A stretch of DNA of 64,000 nt from Flavobacterium frigoritolerans (GTDB taxonomy: Bacteria > Bacteroidota > Bacteroidia > Flavobacteriales > Flavobacteriaceae). Made by a program: the position numbers and the translations under genes. Each line of letters opens with the position of its first letter. The stretch's first letter is position 1. This document shows positions 8,026 through 16,222 of this stretch, one piece after another. The DNA is taken from positions 124,001 through 188,000 of the forward strand of contig NZ_JAOZEV010000007.1 of the NCBI RefSeq assembly GCF_025847275.1. The letters run 5' to 3'. The notes under the pieces are model-generated. The model had not been told where the DNA came from. It did not search any database and was given only the letters and a program-made list of their open reading frames with translations.

Positions 8026-10020
8026 TTACTTGTTTTTCTTTACGACTAAATGCCTCAATTCATAATCATTTAATAATCTTTCTTTTTCAGAATAAATAAT
8101 ATCCTTGATATCCTTTTTTATTTGCATATAATTGCGCTGCACCATTGAATTGTCTACTTTACGGATAATAGGAATATCGACATAGTTATCCTGTTCTTTT
8201 TTTAATGCTTCATGGTCATTTACAATTTCAGAATGAAATGTTTTGAGTTCTATTTTACAATCAGGGTCATCGGCTACCATACCAACGAATTCACCGGAAC
8301 TAAGTCCTGAAATTTTGGATGGAGGCACTGCGGATTCCAATTGTTTGGAACGACTAATTGAGGTATCACCACTATTAATGGACAGGCTCTCCCTGTCCTG
8401 CATAATTTTCCCAAAACGTTCTGATAATTGTTTAGCGGTATCACCTGTAACTTGTCCGCTGACTACATTTCCAACAATATTCATAATGACGTCAGCCTGT
8501 TCTCGCCCGTAATCTTTACGCAGCTGGCTAAAATCCTGAATACCCAAACAAGTTGCTACTTTATTACTTCTGGCAGTAGCAATCAAACTATCCATATTGT
8601 TGAGGTAGATGGTTGGAAACTCATCGAATATCAGGCTACTTTTTTGCTTGTTTTTCTGATTCACTTGTTTTACCAATCGGTTTACGTATAGTGATAATAC
8701 AGCTCCATATATTTGGATTTTTTGCGGATTATTCCCCATGCATACAATCTTAGGTTCCTCGGGATTATTGATGTCCAATGTGAAATCATTACCGGATAAA
8801 ACATAATATAATTGTGGAGAGGAAAGCCGTGCCATCGCAATTTTTGCTGATGCGATTTGGCCCTCCAATTGGTCCATGACATTATTAAGATAGGCATTGA
8901 CAAAAGGATTAATAAGCACCTCGATTTCTTTTTCAGTTCTAAGCAGGGTAAAGAGACTATCATAGTCTTCCTGCATGAGTTCAATTACATGGGGAAGTGT
9001 ACAGAATTCGCCGTCTTTATATTTTTTTAAATACCATATTATGGCTGAGAGAAAATTAATCGGTGATTCCACGAAAAAATCTCCTTGTCTTTTGATCCAT
9101 TCCCTGTTGAGTCCGAGCAGAATAGTACGTGCTGATTCGGAAGCGTCGGTAATATCACTCATGGCTGAAGGATCTAATGGATTACATCGGTTACTTCGAG
9201 TCAGATCGTCAAAATTAATAACATAAAACTGAGGTAATTTCGGATAGAGATGCTTGTATTTAAGCCAGGTATTATAGACGATTTTCGTCAGATCATCAAA
9301 CTTGAAATCATAGACAAACATGGTGAATTTTTTACGGATGTGTTGGGTAATAACATGACGTATTACAAAATAGGATTTTCCAGAGCCAGGAGTACCAGAA
9401 ACCAGTAAACCCCGAAACGGATTAATGATGTTTATCCAACTGTCTCTTATCTTATCCTTTAAATGATATCGGGCTGGAAGGTTGATGGAATACTCATTTT
9501 CCAAGAGCCTTTCTTCTTGGGGGAAAGTTTCATTTTCGCTATTAAAAATATCTTTATTGTTGAGCCTGTTTTTTATAATACGTGATAATAATGTACCACC
9601 AGTGAGCATTAGAAGGAAGCCACTGGAAGTGATTGTCATATAGACAATCGCGGCCAAGGCTAATTCTATTTTCAGGTATAAGGAAAGATAACTTAAAAAG
9701 TAAATCAGAATCCCCGAAATTATATAAGCAAAGGCTGTTTTATAATTCAGTTTTTCATCTTTTCGTCCCTTAGCTCCAATTAGCGAGATTATTAAAAATC
9801 CCAAAGCAAAGAGTTTAGATTTATGGAAATTACTGAACAATCCCGTGTAGTAAATATTACCCATGATTTTATCACTGAACCCGCTAACCAAATACCACTT
9901 TCCAAATGCGGCATAACAGTAATAATAAAAATGGATGGTTAAAATAATAATGCTAATGAGTCTTGTCATATCCAAGATCTTTCTCAGTGCCTGTTCATTT
10001 TCTCCTGTCTGCATAGCCAT
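8026..10020 (-). CDS. Type IV coupling protein (VirD4/TraG-like; MobC of Bacteroidota elements)
   Basis: This 664-residue membrane ATPase brings the relaxase-DNA complex to the conjugation channel. Several transmembrane segments fill about residues 15-145. The Walker A motif GTPGSGKS lies near 209-216 and the Walker B motif LIFDEFPT near 463. The gene begins 11 bases after the relaxase stop on the same strand, and relaxase overlaps the MobA-like gene, so the three form one mobilisation operon. This gene order is typical of Bacteroidota mobilisable and conjugative elements. The VirB4-like ATPase TraG is encoded 27 kb away on the other strand, so the two ATPases are clearly separate. Confidence 0.92.
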   Translation of the reverse strand: MAMQTGENEQALRKILDMTRLISIIILTIHFYYYCYAAFGKWYLVSGFSDKIMGNIYYTGLFSNFHKSKLFALGFLIISLIGAKGRKDEKLNYKTAFAYIISGILIYFLSYLSLYLKIELALAAIVYMTITSSGFLLMLTGGTLLSRIIKNRLNNKDIFNSENETFPQEERLLENEYSINLPARYHLKDKIRDSWINIINPFRGLLVSGTPGSGKSYFVIRHVITQHIRKKFTMFVYDFKFDDLTKIVYNTWLKYKHLYPKLPQFYVINFDDLTRSNRCNPLDPSAMSDITDASESARTILLGLNREWIKRQGDFFVESPINFLSAIIWYLKKYKDGEFCTLPHVIELMQEDYDSLFTLLRTEKEIEVLINPFVNAYLNNVMDQLEGQIASAKIAMARLSSPQLYYVLSGNDFTLDINNPEEPKIVCMGNNPQKIQIYGAVLSLYVNRLVKQVNQKNKQKSSLIFDEFPTIYLNNMDSLIATARSNKVATCLGIQDFSQLRKDYGREQADVIMNIVGNVVSGQVTGDTAKQLSERFGKIMQDRESLSINSGDTSISRSKQLESAVPPSKISGLSSGEFVGMVADDPDCKIELKTFHSEIVNDHEALKKEQDNYVDIPIIRKVDNSMVQRNYMQIKKDIKDIIYSEKERLLNDYELRHLVVKKNK

Positions 10021-10031
10021 AATTTCAAATT

Positions 10032-11336
10032 TTATCGATTATTAGACTGTCCTCTTCTTTTTTTCTTTCTGTTTCTCAGCTCGTATGGGAGGTAATTAGC
10101 GGCCTGCTCAGATTGCGTAAGTGCATCCCATAGTTGTCCCATTATAGTATCAGATCCAACATATTTGTTATCTCTATAATCATCAGCAAAAAGCGTTGCC
10201 ATAATTTCCGAATTTGGTGCTTCAAATGTGACTGTATGCGATTTTTCGCTCGTTAAACTTTCTTTGTTTTGCTCTGTCTGATTACTGGATGCACAGCGTT
10301 CCTGTATCGCTTTGGCACTATATTGTTTTCCAAGAGTACTCCCGTTAAAAACACATTTTGTGGTATGGTCTACGTAGGTTAGCCCATAAAGTAATCCTTC
10401 TGCGTTTTTTCTAAAAACAGTATCGATTCCATCTTTCTCAAGAATTTTAACTAGTTCACAAAGCGATATTTCCGCTTTGAAAAATGCCATATCAATAGCA
10501 TTTTTTACCCTTCTTATATCTGAAACTTGATTTGTGGTATTGGAAGTAAATTTTTCCTCTAAAAATTTCAGCGTTGGCTTGTTATAAAAGAGACTTGCTT
10601 TTATGGGAACTCCAATAGGTTTTCCATTATCATCGAGTATCCTGTACATTAATCCTTTTGCTTTAAACATTCTTGAATCTTCATTGCCTGGATCTGCTAA
10701 AACATTATATTGTTTGAGCACTGCGTTGAGTTCTGGAAGGCTGGCATATTTATAAGATAAAAGCACCTGATTAAGTACATTTGTAATTGCCTTTTTTGAT
10801 TCGGTTCGTCCGTATTGAATCTTCCCTGAAATGATTGGCTTGAGTTCGAAATCGGGACTGTTTTTATTCCCTTGCGCCTTAACAAGTTCAAAGAATTCTT
10901 CAATTTCTTTTCTTGCCGGTTCAGATCGGTTTTGACCTATATTTTGCATATCAATTCGTGTACCATCTCTCTGGACATTTATGGAAACCAGATGAATATG
11001 CGCATGCCCAGAATCGTGATGCTGATATACTAAATAAGGTTGTTCACCAAAACCTATCTTTTCCATATACGAATCAGCAATAGCCATCAATTTTTCCTTA
11101 GAATAATTTTCCGACGGATCAAAGTTGATTGAAATATGTACGCTGTTTCGTTTTACATTTTCATTTAATTCCAGCTGTTTTAAAAAACGATTCAGTTTTA
11201 TAGTAAGTCTCATTTTATCCACATCAATCGGATAATTTCCAGCACCTATACATTCTGCAACATTTTCTTTTACTTTGTTTTCATTGTAATAGAAAACCTT
11301 GTGGATAGAGTGTCCTGTTTTTATGATCGTAACCAT
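10032..11336 (-). CDS. Relaxase / mobilisation nuclease (MobB-like, HUH)
   Basis: This 434-residue relaxase nicks DNA at oriT and attaches to its 5' end. The HUH metal-binding motif is well preserved in HHDSGHAHIH at about residues 106-115, and the N-terminal half fits the Relaxase family (PF03432). The attacking tyrosine is probably one of Y16/Y17 in KVFYYNENK, close to the N-terminus as in related proteins. The C-terminal part (about 270-434) is variable and polar, ending in a basic tail. Its start overlaps the MobA-like gene by 16 bases, and the coupling protein follows directly. An oriT-like cluster of inverted repeats lies just upstream of the operon. Confidence 0.92.
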   Translation of the reverse strand: MVTIIKTGHSIHKVFYYNENKVKENVAECIGAGNYPIDVDKMRLTIKLNRFLKQLELNENVKRNSVHISINFDPSENYSKEKLMAIADSYMEKIGFGEQPYLVYQHHDSGHAHIHLVSINVQRDGTRIDMQNIGQNRSEPARKEIEEFFELVKAQGNKNSPDFELKPIISGKIQYGRTESKKAITNVLNQVLLSYKYASLPELNAVLKQYNVLADPGNEDSRMFKAKGLMYRILDDNGKPIGVPIKASLFYNKPTLKFLEEKFTSNTTNQVSDIRRVKNAIDMAFFKAEISLCELVKILEKDGIDTVFRKNAEGLLYGLTYVDHTTKCVFNGSTLGKQYSAKAIQERCASSNQTEQNKESLTSEKSHTVTFEAPNSEIMATLFADDYRDNKYVGSDTIMGQLWDALTQSEQAANYLPYELRNRKKKRRGQSNNR

Positions 11337-11716
11337 CTTTCCGAGATTTTCTGGATGTATAGTTTGATTTCATCTATCTTATCAAAAAGCATTTTTTTAT
11401 CCAGTTCAGCACTTATAATCCATACTTTAAATTCCGGAATTTGATTTAGAGTATGTAGTTTTTTTACTGCCTGATTATAATTGTTTCCAATGCCATTTAA
11501 ATGCTTAAACAACTGCATCATTTCATAAGTCAAATCATCCAATGACTGATTCCTATAAGTGGTGTTTATAGATTTGTCAAATAGGTGCCTGCGAATGTAG
11601 TCGCTTAGCTTACGACAAGTACTAGCTTTCCATTTTTTTTCAATTTTCGCATACTCTTCGGATGTAAACCGCACCCCGACAATGCGTGTTCTGTTTGAAT
11701 TTTCTCTTTTCATCAT
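11321..11716 (-). CDS. MobA-like relaxosome accessory protein
   Basis: This 131-residue protein resembles the small mobilisation proteins (MobA/BmgB type) of Bacteroidota elements. The N-terminal stretch RIVGVRFTSEEYAKIEKK fits a ribbon-helix-helix DNA-binding fold, and the C-terminal half is helical, with the family-typical YEMMQLFKHLNGIGNNYNQ around residues 68-86. Such proteins bind oriT and help the relaxase nick it. The gene is first in the operon and overlaps the relaxase start. Two adjacent ATG codons are possible starts; the first is used here. Confidence 0.85.
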   Translation of the reverse strand: MMKRENSNRTRIVGVRFTSEEYAKIEKKWKASTCRKLSDYIRRHLFDKSINTTYRNQSLDDLTYEMMQLFKHLNGIGNNYNQAVKKLHTLNQIPEFKVWIISAELDKKMLFDKIDEIKLYIQKISERWLRS

Positions 11717-12378
11717 CTCTCTTCTTCATTATTATCAAACTCTTTTTTAATCTTTCAGTATCACTGCTAACGAGTCCCGAGTGTAGAGCAGCAAGAAGCT
11801 GTTGTTTAACAACAGGACATCTTGCCGATTGCAGGAACGTGGCAATCTTCCAGACATTTTAAATAATCTTGAGACATCCAAAATATTCAAAACTCTTTTT
11901 CTATTTTATAATCAGTAATATACTAATCTTGACATTCCAGTTAATTATCACAACAGTTATAGCAACCTCCTAAAATCTCAAGAACATCCATAAAGAATAT
12001 ACTATTTTCATTTTTGGCTGTCAAAGAAATGCACACCTCATATAATTTAAAACCATTGCTACGCAATAAGTACATAACTGAATTTACTTACCAATTTCCC
12101 TAAAATGAGGTGCACTTTCAAAACAATAAATCAATTTTAAAAACAACAAAATCCTGACTTTTTTAAGGAAGGTTTTTGGTTGTTCTTCTAAAGGGTAAGA
12201 TGTCTTATTGAATACTTAAGTGAAATCAATTTTTCGAACATCTTAATTCTCCCAGAACTATTTCATTTTACATATTTCATAACTAGTTAGTCCGGTTATT
12301 ATTCTCTAAAATCCTATCGTAAATTGCAATACTCATTACTTATTTCCAACACAAATCTAAGCAAGCAGTATGGATTCT
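11717..12378. other. Non-coding region upstream of the mobilisation operon
   Basis: About 660 bases without a credible gene. The part next to the MobA-like gene holds the oriT-like inverted repeats (11791-11847). Further on there is a wide-spaced inverted repeat (CACCTCAT at 12034-12041, ATGAGGTG at 12105-12112). The rest is AT-rich with no structure I can interpret. Confidence 0.5.
11791..11847. other. Candidate oriT: cluster of inverted repeats
   Basis: Three inverted repeats crowd into 57 bases, 75 bases upstream of the MobA-like start. They are a perfect 8+8 hairpin CTGTTGTT/AACAACAG (11799-11815), an outer pair GCAAGA/TCTTGC (11791-11796, 11820-11825), and GATTGC/GCAATC (11827-11832, 11842-11847). 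In Bacteroidota mobilisable elements oriT usually lies beside the mob genes and contains such repeats. The nick site cannot be read from the sequence alone. Confidence 0.55.
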
Positions 12379-12406
12379 ACCTATCATAGGTAAATTTTAC
12401 CTATCA
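12379..12406. promoter_or_regulatory. Operator-like repeats upstream of a small gene
   Basis: The octamer ACCTATCA occurs twice with starts exactly 20 bases apart (12379 and 12399). The first copy is half of a 13-base palindrome ACCTAtcaTAGGT (12379-12391). The 20-base spacing puts both on nearly the same face of the helix. The site lies about 60-90 bases upstream of the gene at 12467, so a dimeric regulator is likely; which one is unknown. Confidence 0.4.
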
Positions 12407-12466
12407 AAACTCACCACCAACTTTCTACCTTTATAGAATAAATTATTAATTAAAAACGTGAAGATT

Positions 12467-12757
12467 ATGACACCAAATGATGTGGCCAAGGTTCTTGATA
12501 CTGTACTTAGTATCCCTGGTATGAATGATGTAGTGAAAATTGATTTGAAGATTTCACGAAAAAATGTTTTATTATTAAACCATGTTATTGAACGTGGATT
12601 ATCCACCAAGGGTGATGATAAACCATCGATTCTCATGACTAGTATTCCAGATGTAAATCTGGAAGAATTAAGACTCTTCGGAGATGAATGTTTGCAAAAA
12701 GCTGGACTTATCGAACTCAGTGAAAAATTAAAGACCTTGAGCGAAACTGGAAAATAG
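12467..12757 (+). CDS. Small conserved-type protein of unknown function
   Basis: This 96-residue, mostly helical, soluble protein has no signal peptide, membrane segment or cysteine cluster. The start is the ATG at 12467; a GTG three codons earlier is also possible. It is preceded by an operator-like repeat pair and closed by a strong terminator, so it is a separate transcription unit. I do not recognise the family. Its position next to the presumed oriT region suggests a regulatory or maintenance role for the element, but nothing in the sequence proves this. Confidence 0.6.
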   Translation: MTPNDVAKVLDTVLSIPGMNDVVKIDLKISRKNVLLLNHVIERGLSTKGDDKPSILMTSIPDVNLEELRLFGDECLQKAGLIELSEKLKTLSETGK

Positions 12758-12782
12758 CAAAGAGGGAGTAAAATTAGTTATG

Positions 12783-12822
12783 TGCCAAATAAACAAATTG
12801 AGGTTTATTTGGCATTTTTTTT
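12783..12822 (+). terminator. Rho-independent terminator
   Basis: Perfect 12-base arms (TGCCAAATAAAC / GTTTATTTGGCA) with an 8-base loop are followed by eight T. It ends the transcript of the small gene at 12467. Confidence 0.85.
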
Positions 12823-12930
12823 ATTAATAAATGGAAGCTCATAATGCCGTTTTTTAAACTTTAACTAAAAATGAATGTTATTGAAAAATTTTGGCTTGTT
12901 TTTGATAACAATTTAGAAAATAGAGTGTTG

Positions 12931-12938
12931 TAATTTTG
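12931..12938 (+). promoter_or_regulatory. Candidate -7 box for the MauE-like gene
   Basis: TAATTTTG matches the phylum consensus TAnnTTTG and lies 80 bases upstream of the MauE-like start. The nearest TTTG that could serve as -33 box (12901-12904) is somewhat too far, so this is tentative. Confidence 0.3.
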
Positions 12939-13018
12939 TTTTAGTTCCAACTCTAAATAATTGAATCCTAGTTAAAATGCTTTCTTTATTTGAGTATTTA
13001 GAATTTGACACTTTATAA

Positions 13019-14563
13019 ATGTATCAACTTAAAAGATTAGAAAACATGAAACTGACTGTAAAGACTAAGAATGTAATTCTTGACATAATTTGTCTGCTAT
13101 ATGTACTATTATTTGTCTACGCAGCTGTAAGTAAACTATTGGACTTTGAAAACTTCGAAGTTCAACTTGGGAAATCTCCATTATTGAGTGCTTTTGCATC
13201 CTGGGTATCCTGGTTGGTACCAGTGATAGAATTACTAATAGTTTTGTTACTTATTATCCCAAAATTCCAAAGCGCAGGTCTCTTCGCAGCATTTAGTTTG
13301 ATGACTATGTTTACTGCTTATATTTTCATAGTCTTGCATTACAGCTCATTTGTTCCTTGTTCTTGTGGAGGAGTCTTAGAAAAAATGAGTTGGAATAGCC
13401 ACCTTATTTTTAATATGGCATTCCTACTATTTGGAGCTCTGGCAATAGTCATAAAAAACACTCCTACCAATACCAATAGATCTTTTAAAAAACGTTTTTT
13501 AACTGTAAAACAAATTACGATTTCTATGATAGGTAGTGTTGCTATTGTGGTGATTTTATTTCTGTCTTCTGAGGACATTATGCATCATGAGAATCCATTT
13601 ATCAGACGTTATCCTCAACATCCAGTAGTATTTTCGAATGCAATGGATTTAAAATTCAATTCCTATTATTTTGCTGGTTACAGGAATAACCGAATTCACC
13701 TTGGAAATTATACTAACCCGTTGCATATAGTATCAATGGATACTGCTTTACGAAATCAACAAAATGCAAAAATATCTTTTGACCCCAAAAAAATACCTTT
13801 TAAAATAGTAACAATCTCTATAAGAGATTCGAATTTCTTTTTAATGGATGGAAGTGTACCCACTGTTTTTAGAGGAAGTACTTCAGACTGGAAAATCACA
13901 AAAGAACTTAAAGGTATTCCGTATTTTACATTAGCAGTACCCCTTGATAGTACTACCATATCATTTAGATCAAACAATGCAAAAAAATCAGCAAATGTAT
14001 TAGGTGTTTTCAGTGCAAATCCTACTCCGAAAATAACTTATAAGAGAGATCTTTTGCAGCAACAAATAGATGGTATTTTTGATACCGATGGGACATTACT
14101 GTACAGTGAACAACTAAATAAAATGGTTTATCTGTATTACTATCGTAATGAGTTTATAATAGCGGATAAAAATGGTACTCTTGATTCCAGAGGGCATACT
14201 ATAGATACTATTAAACAGGCTAAACTTAAAGTTTCGTATCTTAAAAATGGAACCCAGGCCGAAATGTCATCTCCTCCATTTGTAGTTAATGCCCATGCAA
14301 CTATTTGTCAAAAATTACTGTTTGTACATTCTAAAGTAAAAGGCAAATATGAAAATCATAAACTTTGGGAAAAATCTTTCATTATTGATGTATATGACTT
14401 AACCAAAAATGCTTATTTACTGAGTTTTCCCATATATAAAACGGGTGATACGGAGCTTAATTCCTTATTTGTTTCATCCACACATTTATATGCTATAATA
14501 GGTAATGACCTTGTCGTTTATGAATTAAAAACTATACTAACCAAAGAAATGAAAATCAACTAA
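13019..14563 (+). CDS. MauE/DoxX-family redox-associated membrane protein with C-terminal extracytoplasmic domain
   Basis: The N-terminal third (about residues 18-145) carries four transmembrane segments and fits the MauE-like family, including the cysteine motif PCSCGG near 113-118 between segments three and four. This is typical of the Bacteroidota members. MauE-like proteins are linked to disulfide bond formation in the cell envelope. After a further hydrophobic segment (about 165-182) comes a domain of roughly 330 residues rich in beta-type sequence, probably periplasmic. The start could also be the internal ATG at codon 10. Directly downstream are three genes for secreted four-cysteine peptides, so I infer that this protein supports oxidation of those peptides. 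That pairing is an inference from context. Confidence 0.75.
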   Translation: MYQLKRLENMKLTVKTKNVILDIICLLYVLLFVYAAVSKLLDFENFEVQLGKSPLLSAFASWVSWLVPVIELLIVLLLIIPKFQSAGLFAAFSLMTMFTAYIFIVLHYSSFVPCSCGGVLEKMSWNSHLIFNMAFLLFGALAIVIKNTPTNTNRSFKKRFLTVKQITISMIGSVAIVVILFLSSEDIMHHENPFIRRYPQHPVVFSNAMDLKFNSYYFAGYRNNRIHLGNYTNPLHIVSMDTALRNQQNAKISFDPKKIPFKIVTISIRDSNFFLMDGSVPTVFRGSTSDWKITKELKGIPYFTLAVPLDSTTISFRSNNAKKSANVLGVFSANPTPKITYKRDLLQQQIDGIFDTDGTLLYSEQLNKMVYLYYYRNEFIIADKNGTLDSRGHTIDTIKQAKLKVSYLKNGTQAEMSSPPFVVNAHATICQKLLFVHSKVKGKYENHKLWEKSFIIDVYDLTKNAYLLSFPIYKTGDTELNSLFVSSTHLYAIIGNDLVVYELKTILTKEMKIN

Positions 14564-14666
14564 AATAAATGTCTGCATGGCATAAACATATACTGATCAG
14601 TATCAGGCCCCAGATCGAACACCTGTAAAAAAAAGTAGATCAAAGTGTAAATTAAAATTTAATATT

Positions 14667-14942
14667 ATGAAAACGTTATTTTTAAAAAACATGATGCCCT
14701 TCGCTGTTATAGTGATGGGAGTTTCGGGAGCTTTTGTAACCACTTCTATGCAAAGTGTATCAGAAGCTAAAGCACCAGCGGTAGGATATATTGCTAATTC
14801 TCAAAATCAATGTCTTAATATCCCTGTGGCTTGTGATGATACACCTAGACCTTTTCTATGTCGTTTAAATGGTGTTTCAGGAGCAGTAGCTTATGAGCAA
14901 GAGGATGGCGGTAATTGTGTACAACCTTTATATCGCCCTTGA
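14667..14942 (+). CDS. DUF6520-like secreted four-cysteine peptide, copy 1
   Basis: This 91-residue precursor has a basic start, a hydrophobic stretch (about 9-24) and a probable signal-peptide cleavage near residues 22-28. The mature part holds four cysteines (49, 56, 65, 84) and ends in QPLYRP. Length and pattern fit the DUF6520 proteins that often accompany MauE-like genes in Flavobacteriia; their role is undescribed as far as I know. It is the first of three tandem copies, each starting exactly 600 bases after the last and each followed by a terminator hairpin. It differs from copy 3 at only a few positions in the mature part and more from copy 2. The two disulfides possible per peptide would match the adjacent redox protein. 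Confidence 0.8.
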   Translation: MKTLFLKNMMPFAVIVMGVSGAFVTTSMQSVSEAKAPAVGYIANSQNQCLNIPVACDDTPRPFLCRLNGVSGAVAYEQEDGGNCVQPLYRP

Positions 14943-15266
14943 TTGGTCTTATTAAAGTAGTTGTCATGGCAATGCAGTTCCAAAACTGGAACTGCATTGT
15001 TTCTTATTAAGCTGATTTATCAATAGGTACTGTAGTCTTCCGTAAATCAATCACTAGACTGGTGATTCCAGTTTTAAAAAATGCCCAGACCGTTATTATG
15101 CGAAATTGGTACTATCTTTTGATTTGAGAAATGATATTCACAAATGAGGTAAAAAGCGACTAAATTATATACTGATAAAGTATTAAAATATGCCTGTTAG
15201 TATTCGGAATTAGCTCAAGTACCTATAGAAAAAAACAAATTAAAGTATAACTTAAAATCTAATAGT
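14943..15266. other. Spacer between peptide genes 1 and 2
   Basis: 324 bases without a gene. It begins with the terminator hairpin and is recognisably similar to the next spacer, notably around 15120-15170 (TTTGAGAAATGATA followed by AAAAAGCGACTAAATTATAT). The conserved block about 100 bases before each downstream start probably holds the promoter, but no full TAnnTTTG box is present. Confidence 0.6.
14970..15003 (+). terminator. Terminator after peptide gene 1
   Basis: Perfect 13-base arms (CAATGCAGTTCCA / TGGAACTGCATTG) around a 4-base loop, followed by TTTCTT. Related hairpins follow the other two copies. Confidence 0.8.
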
Positions 15267-15542
15267 ATGAAACCGTTATTTTTAAAAAACAGCATGCCAT
15301 TTGCCGTGATAGCATTGGGGATTTCGGGAGCTTTTGCAACCACTTCGATACAAAGCATACCTGAAAATAAAGTACCAATCGTGGGATATTTGGCGAATTC
15401 TCAAAATAAATGTATTAATACTCCCGTGGCTTGTGAAACAATACCTAAGCCCTTTTTATGTCGTTTAAATGGTACTACAGGGCCTATAGCCTATAAAAAA
15501 GAGGATGATGATAATTGTATAGAACCTTTGTTTCGTCCTTGA
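15267..15542 (+). CDS. DUF6520-like secreted four-cysteine peptide, copy 2
   Basis: This 91-residue precursor is a paralogue of its neighbours and the most divergent of the three. It keeps the signal peptide (MKPLFLKNSMPFAVIALGIS), the block VGYLANSQNKC and all four cysteines (49, 56, 65, 84). The charged stretch before the last cysteine changes to KKEDDDN and the end to EPLFRP. Conserved cysteines with diverging residues between them suggest a fixed fold with a variable surface. It lies exactly 600 bases after copy 1 and has its own terminator. Confidence 0.8.
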   Translation: MKPLFLKNSMPFAVIALGISGAFATTSIQSIPENKVPIVGYLANSQNKCINTPVACETIPKPFLCRLNGTTGPIAYKKEDDDNCIEPLFRP

Positions 15543-15866
15543 TTGCTCTTGCTAAAGTATTTGTTATAGCAATGCAGTTCCATCACCAGAATTGCATTGT
15601 TTCTTATTAAGCTGATTACCAACTCGTAATTTAGTTCCTATTTAATCAATTACCAGGTTGGTGATTGCTCTTTTAGAAAATATCTATACTATAATAGCTG
15701 AATAGGATTGGTCCTGTTTTTGGTTTGAGAAATGATAGGCACAAATGAGATAAAAAGCGACTAAATTATATGCTAGCTAAGCATTAAAACATTCCCATCT
15801 GTATGAGAAATTAGATGGAGAACTTATAGAAAAAATAGCTCAAAGTACAATTTAAAATATGAAAAT
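15543..15866. other. Spacer between peptide genes 2 and 3
   Basis: 324 bases, the same length as the previous spacer. It has no gene, carries the terminator at its start, and shares the conserved block around 15720-15770. Equal length and sequence similarity show that the duplication unit included the promoter region. Confidence 0.6.
15570..15603 (+). terminator. Terminator after peptide gene 2
   Basis: Eleven-base arms (CAATGCAGTTC / GAATTGCATTG) pair with one G-U and are followed by TTTCTT. It is the diverged counterpart of the hairpin after copy 1. Confidence 0.7.
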
Positions 15867-16139
15867 ATGAAAACGTTATTTTTAAAAAACATGATGCCCT
15901 TCGCTGTTGCAGTGTTGGGAATTTCGGGAGCTTTTGCAACCACTTTAATGCAAAACGCATCTGAAAGTAATGGACCAATGGTAGGATACATTGCTAATTC
16001 TCAAAATCAATGTATTAATATTCCCGTGGCTTGTGGAGATATATCACCCTTTCTTTGCCGTTTAAATGGTGCTTCAGGGGCAGTAGCTTATGAGCAAGAG
16101 GATGGTGGCAATTGTGTACAACCTTTATATCGTCCCTAA
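15867..16139 (+). CDS. DUF6520-like secreted four-cysteine peptide, copy 3
   Basis: This 90-residue precursor is close to copy 1: identical first ten residues and nearly identical C-terminal half. One residue is lost between the second and third cysteine, so the cysteines are at 49, 56, 64 and 83. The signal peptide is intact. It starts exactly 600 bases after copy 2. Its strong terminator also separates it from the convergent S9 peptidase gene. The greater likeness of copies 1 and 3 compared with copy 2 suggests gene conversion or a more recent duplication. Confidence 0.8.
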   Translation: MKTLFLKNMMPFAVAVLGISGAFATTLMQNASESNGPMVGYIANSQNQCINIPVACGDISPFLCRLNGASGAVAYEQEDGGNCVQPLYRP

Positions 16140-16166
16140 TTGGTCTTATTAAACTGGTGGTAAAAA

Positions 16167-16205
16167 GATAATGCAGTTCCATATCTGGAACTGCATTATC
16201 TTTTA
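16167..16205. terminator. Bidirectional terminator between peptide gene 3 and the S9 peptidase
   Basis: Perfect 15-base arms (GATAATGCAGTTCCA / TGGAACTGCATTATC) with a 4-base loop are followed by TTTTAAA on the + strand. It lies between two convergent genes and is the third member of the peptide-gene terminator family. Confidence 0.8.
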
Positions 16206-16222
16206 AATTCATTTATTAATAC

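Larger units (their letters stand above)
14667..16200 (+). repeat. Tandem repeat of a peptide-gene unit, period 600 bp
   Basis: Start codons lie at 14667, 15267 and 15867. Genes, terminators and spacers are all homologous between units, so this is a tandem triplication. Spacers have diverged more than the coding parts, which suggests selection on the peptides. Confidence 0.85.

Noticed and set aside
14667..16200. CRISPR array
   Set aside because: The 600-bp periodicity is of whole genes with terminators, not of short repeats and spacers; no CRISPR-like repeats were seen anywhere in the window.
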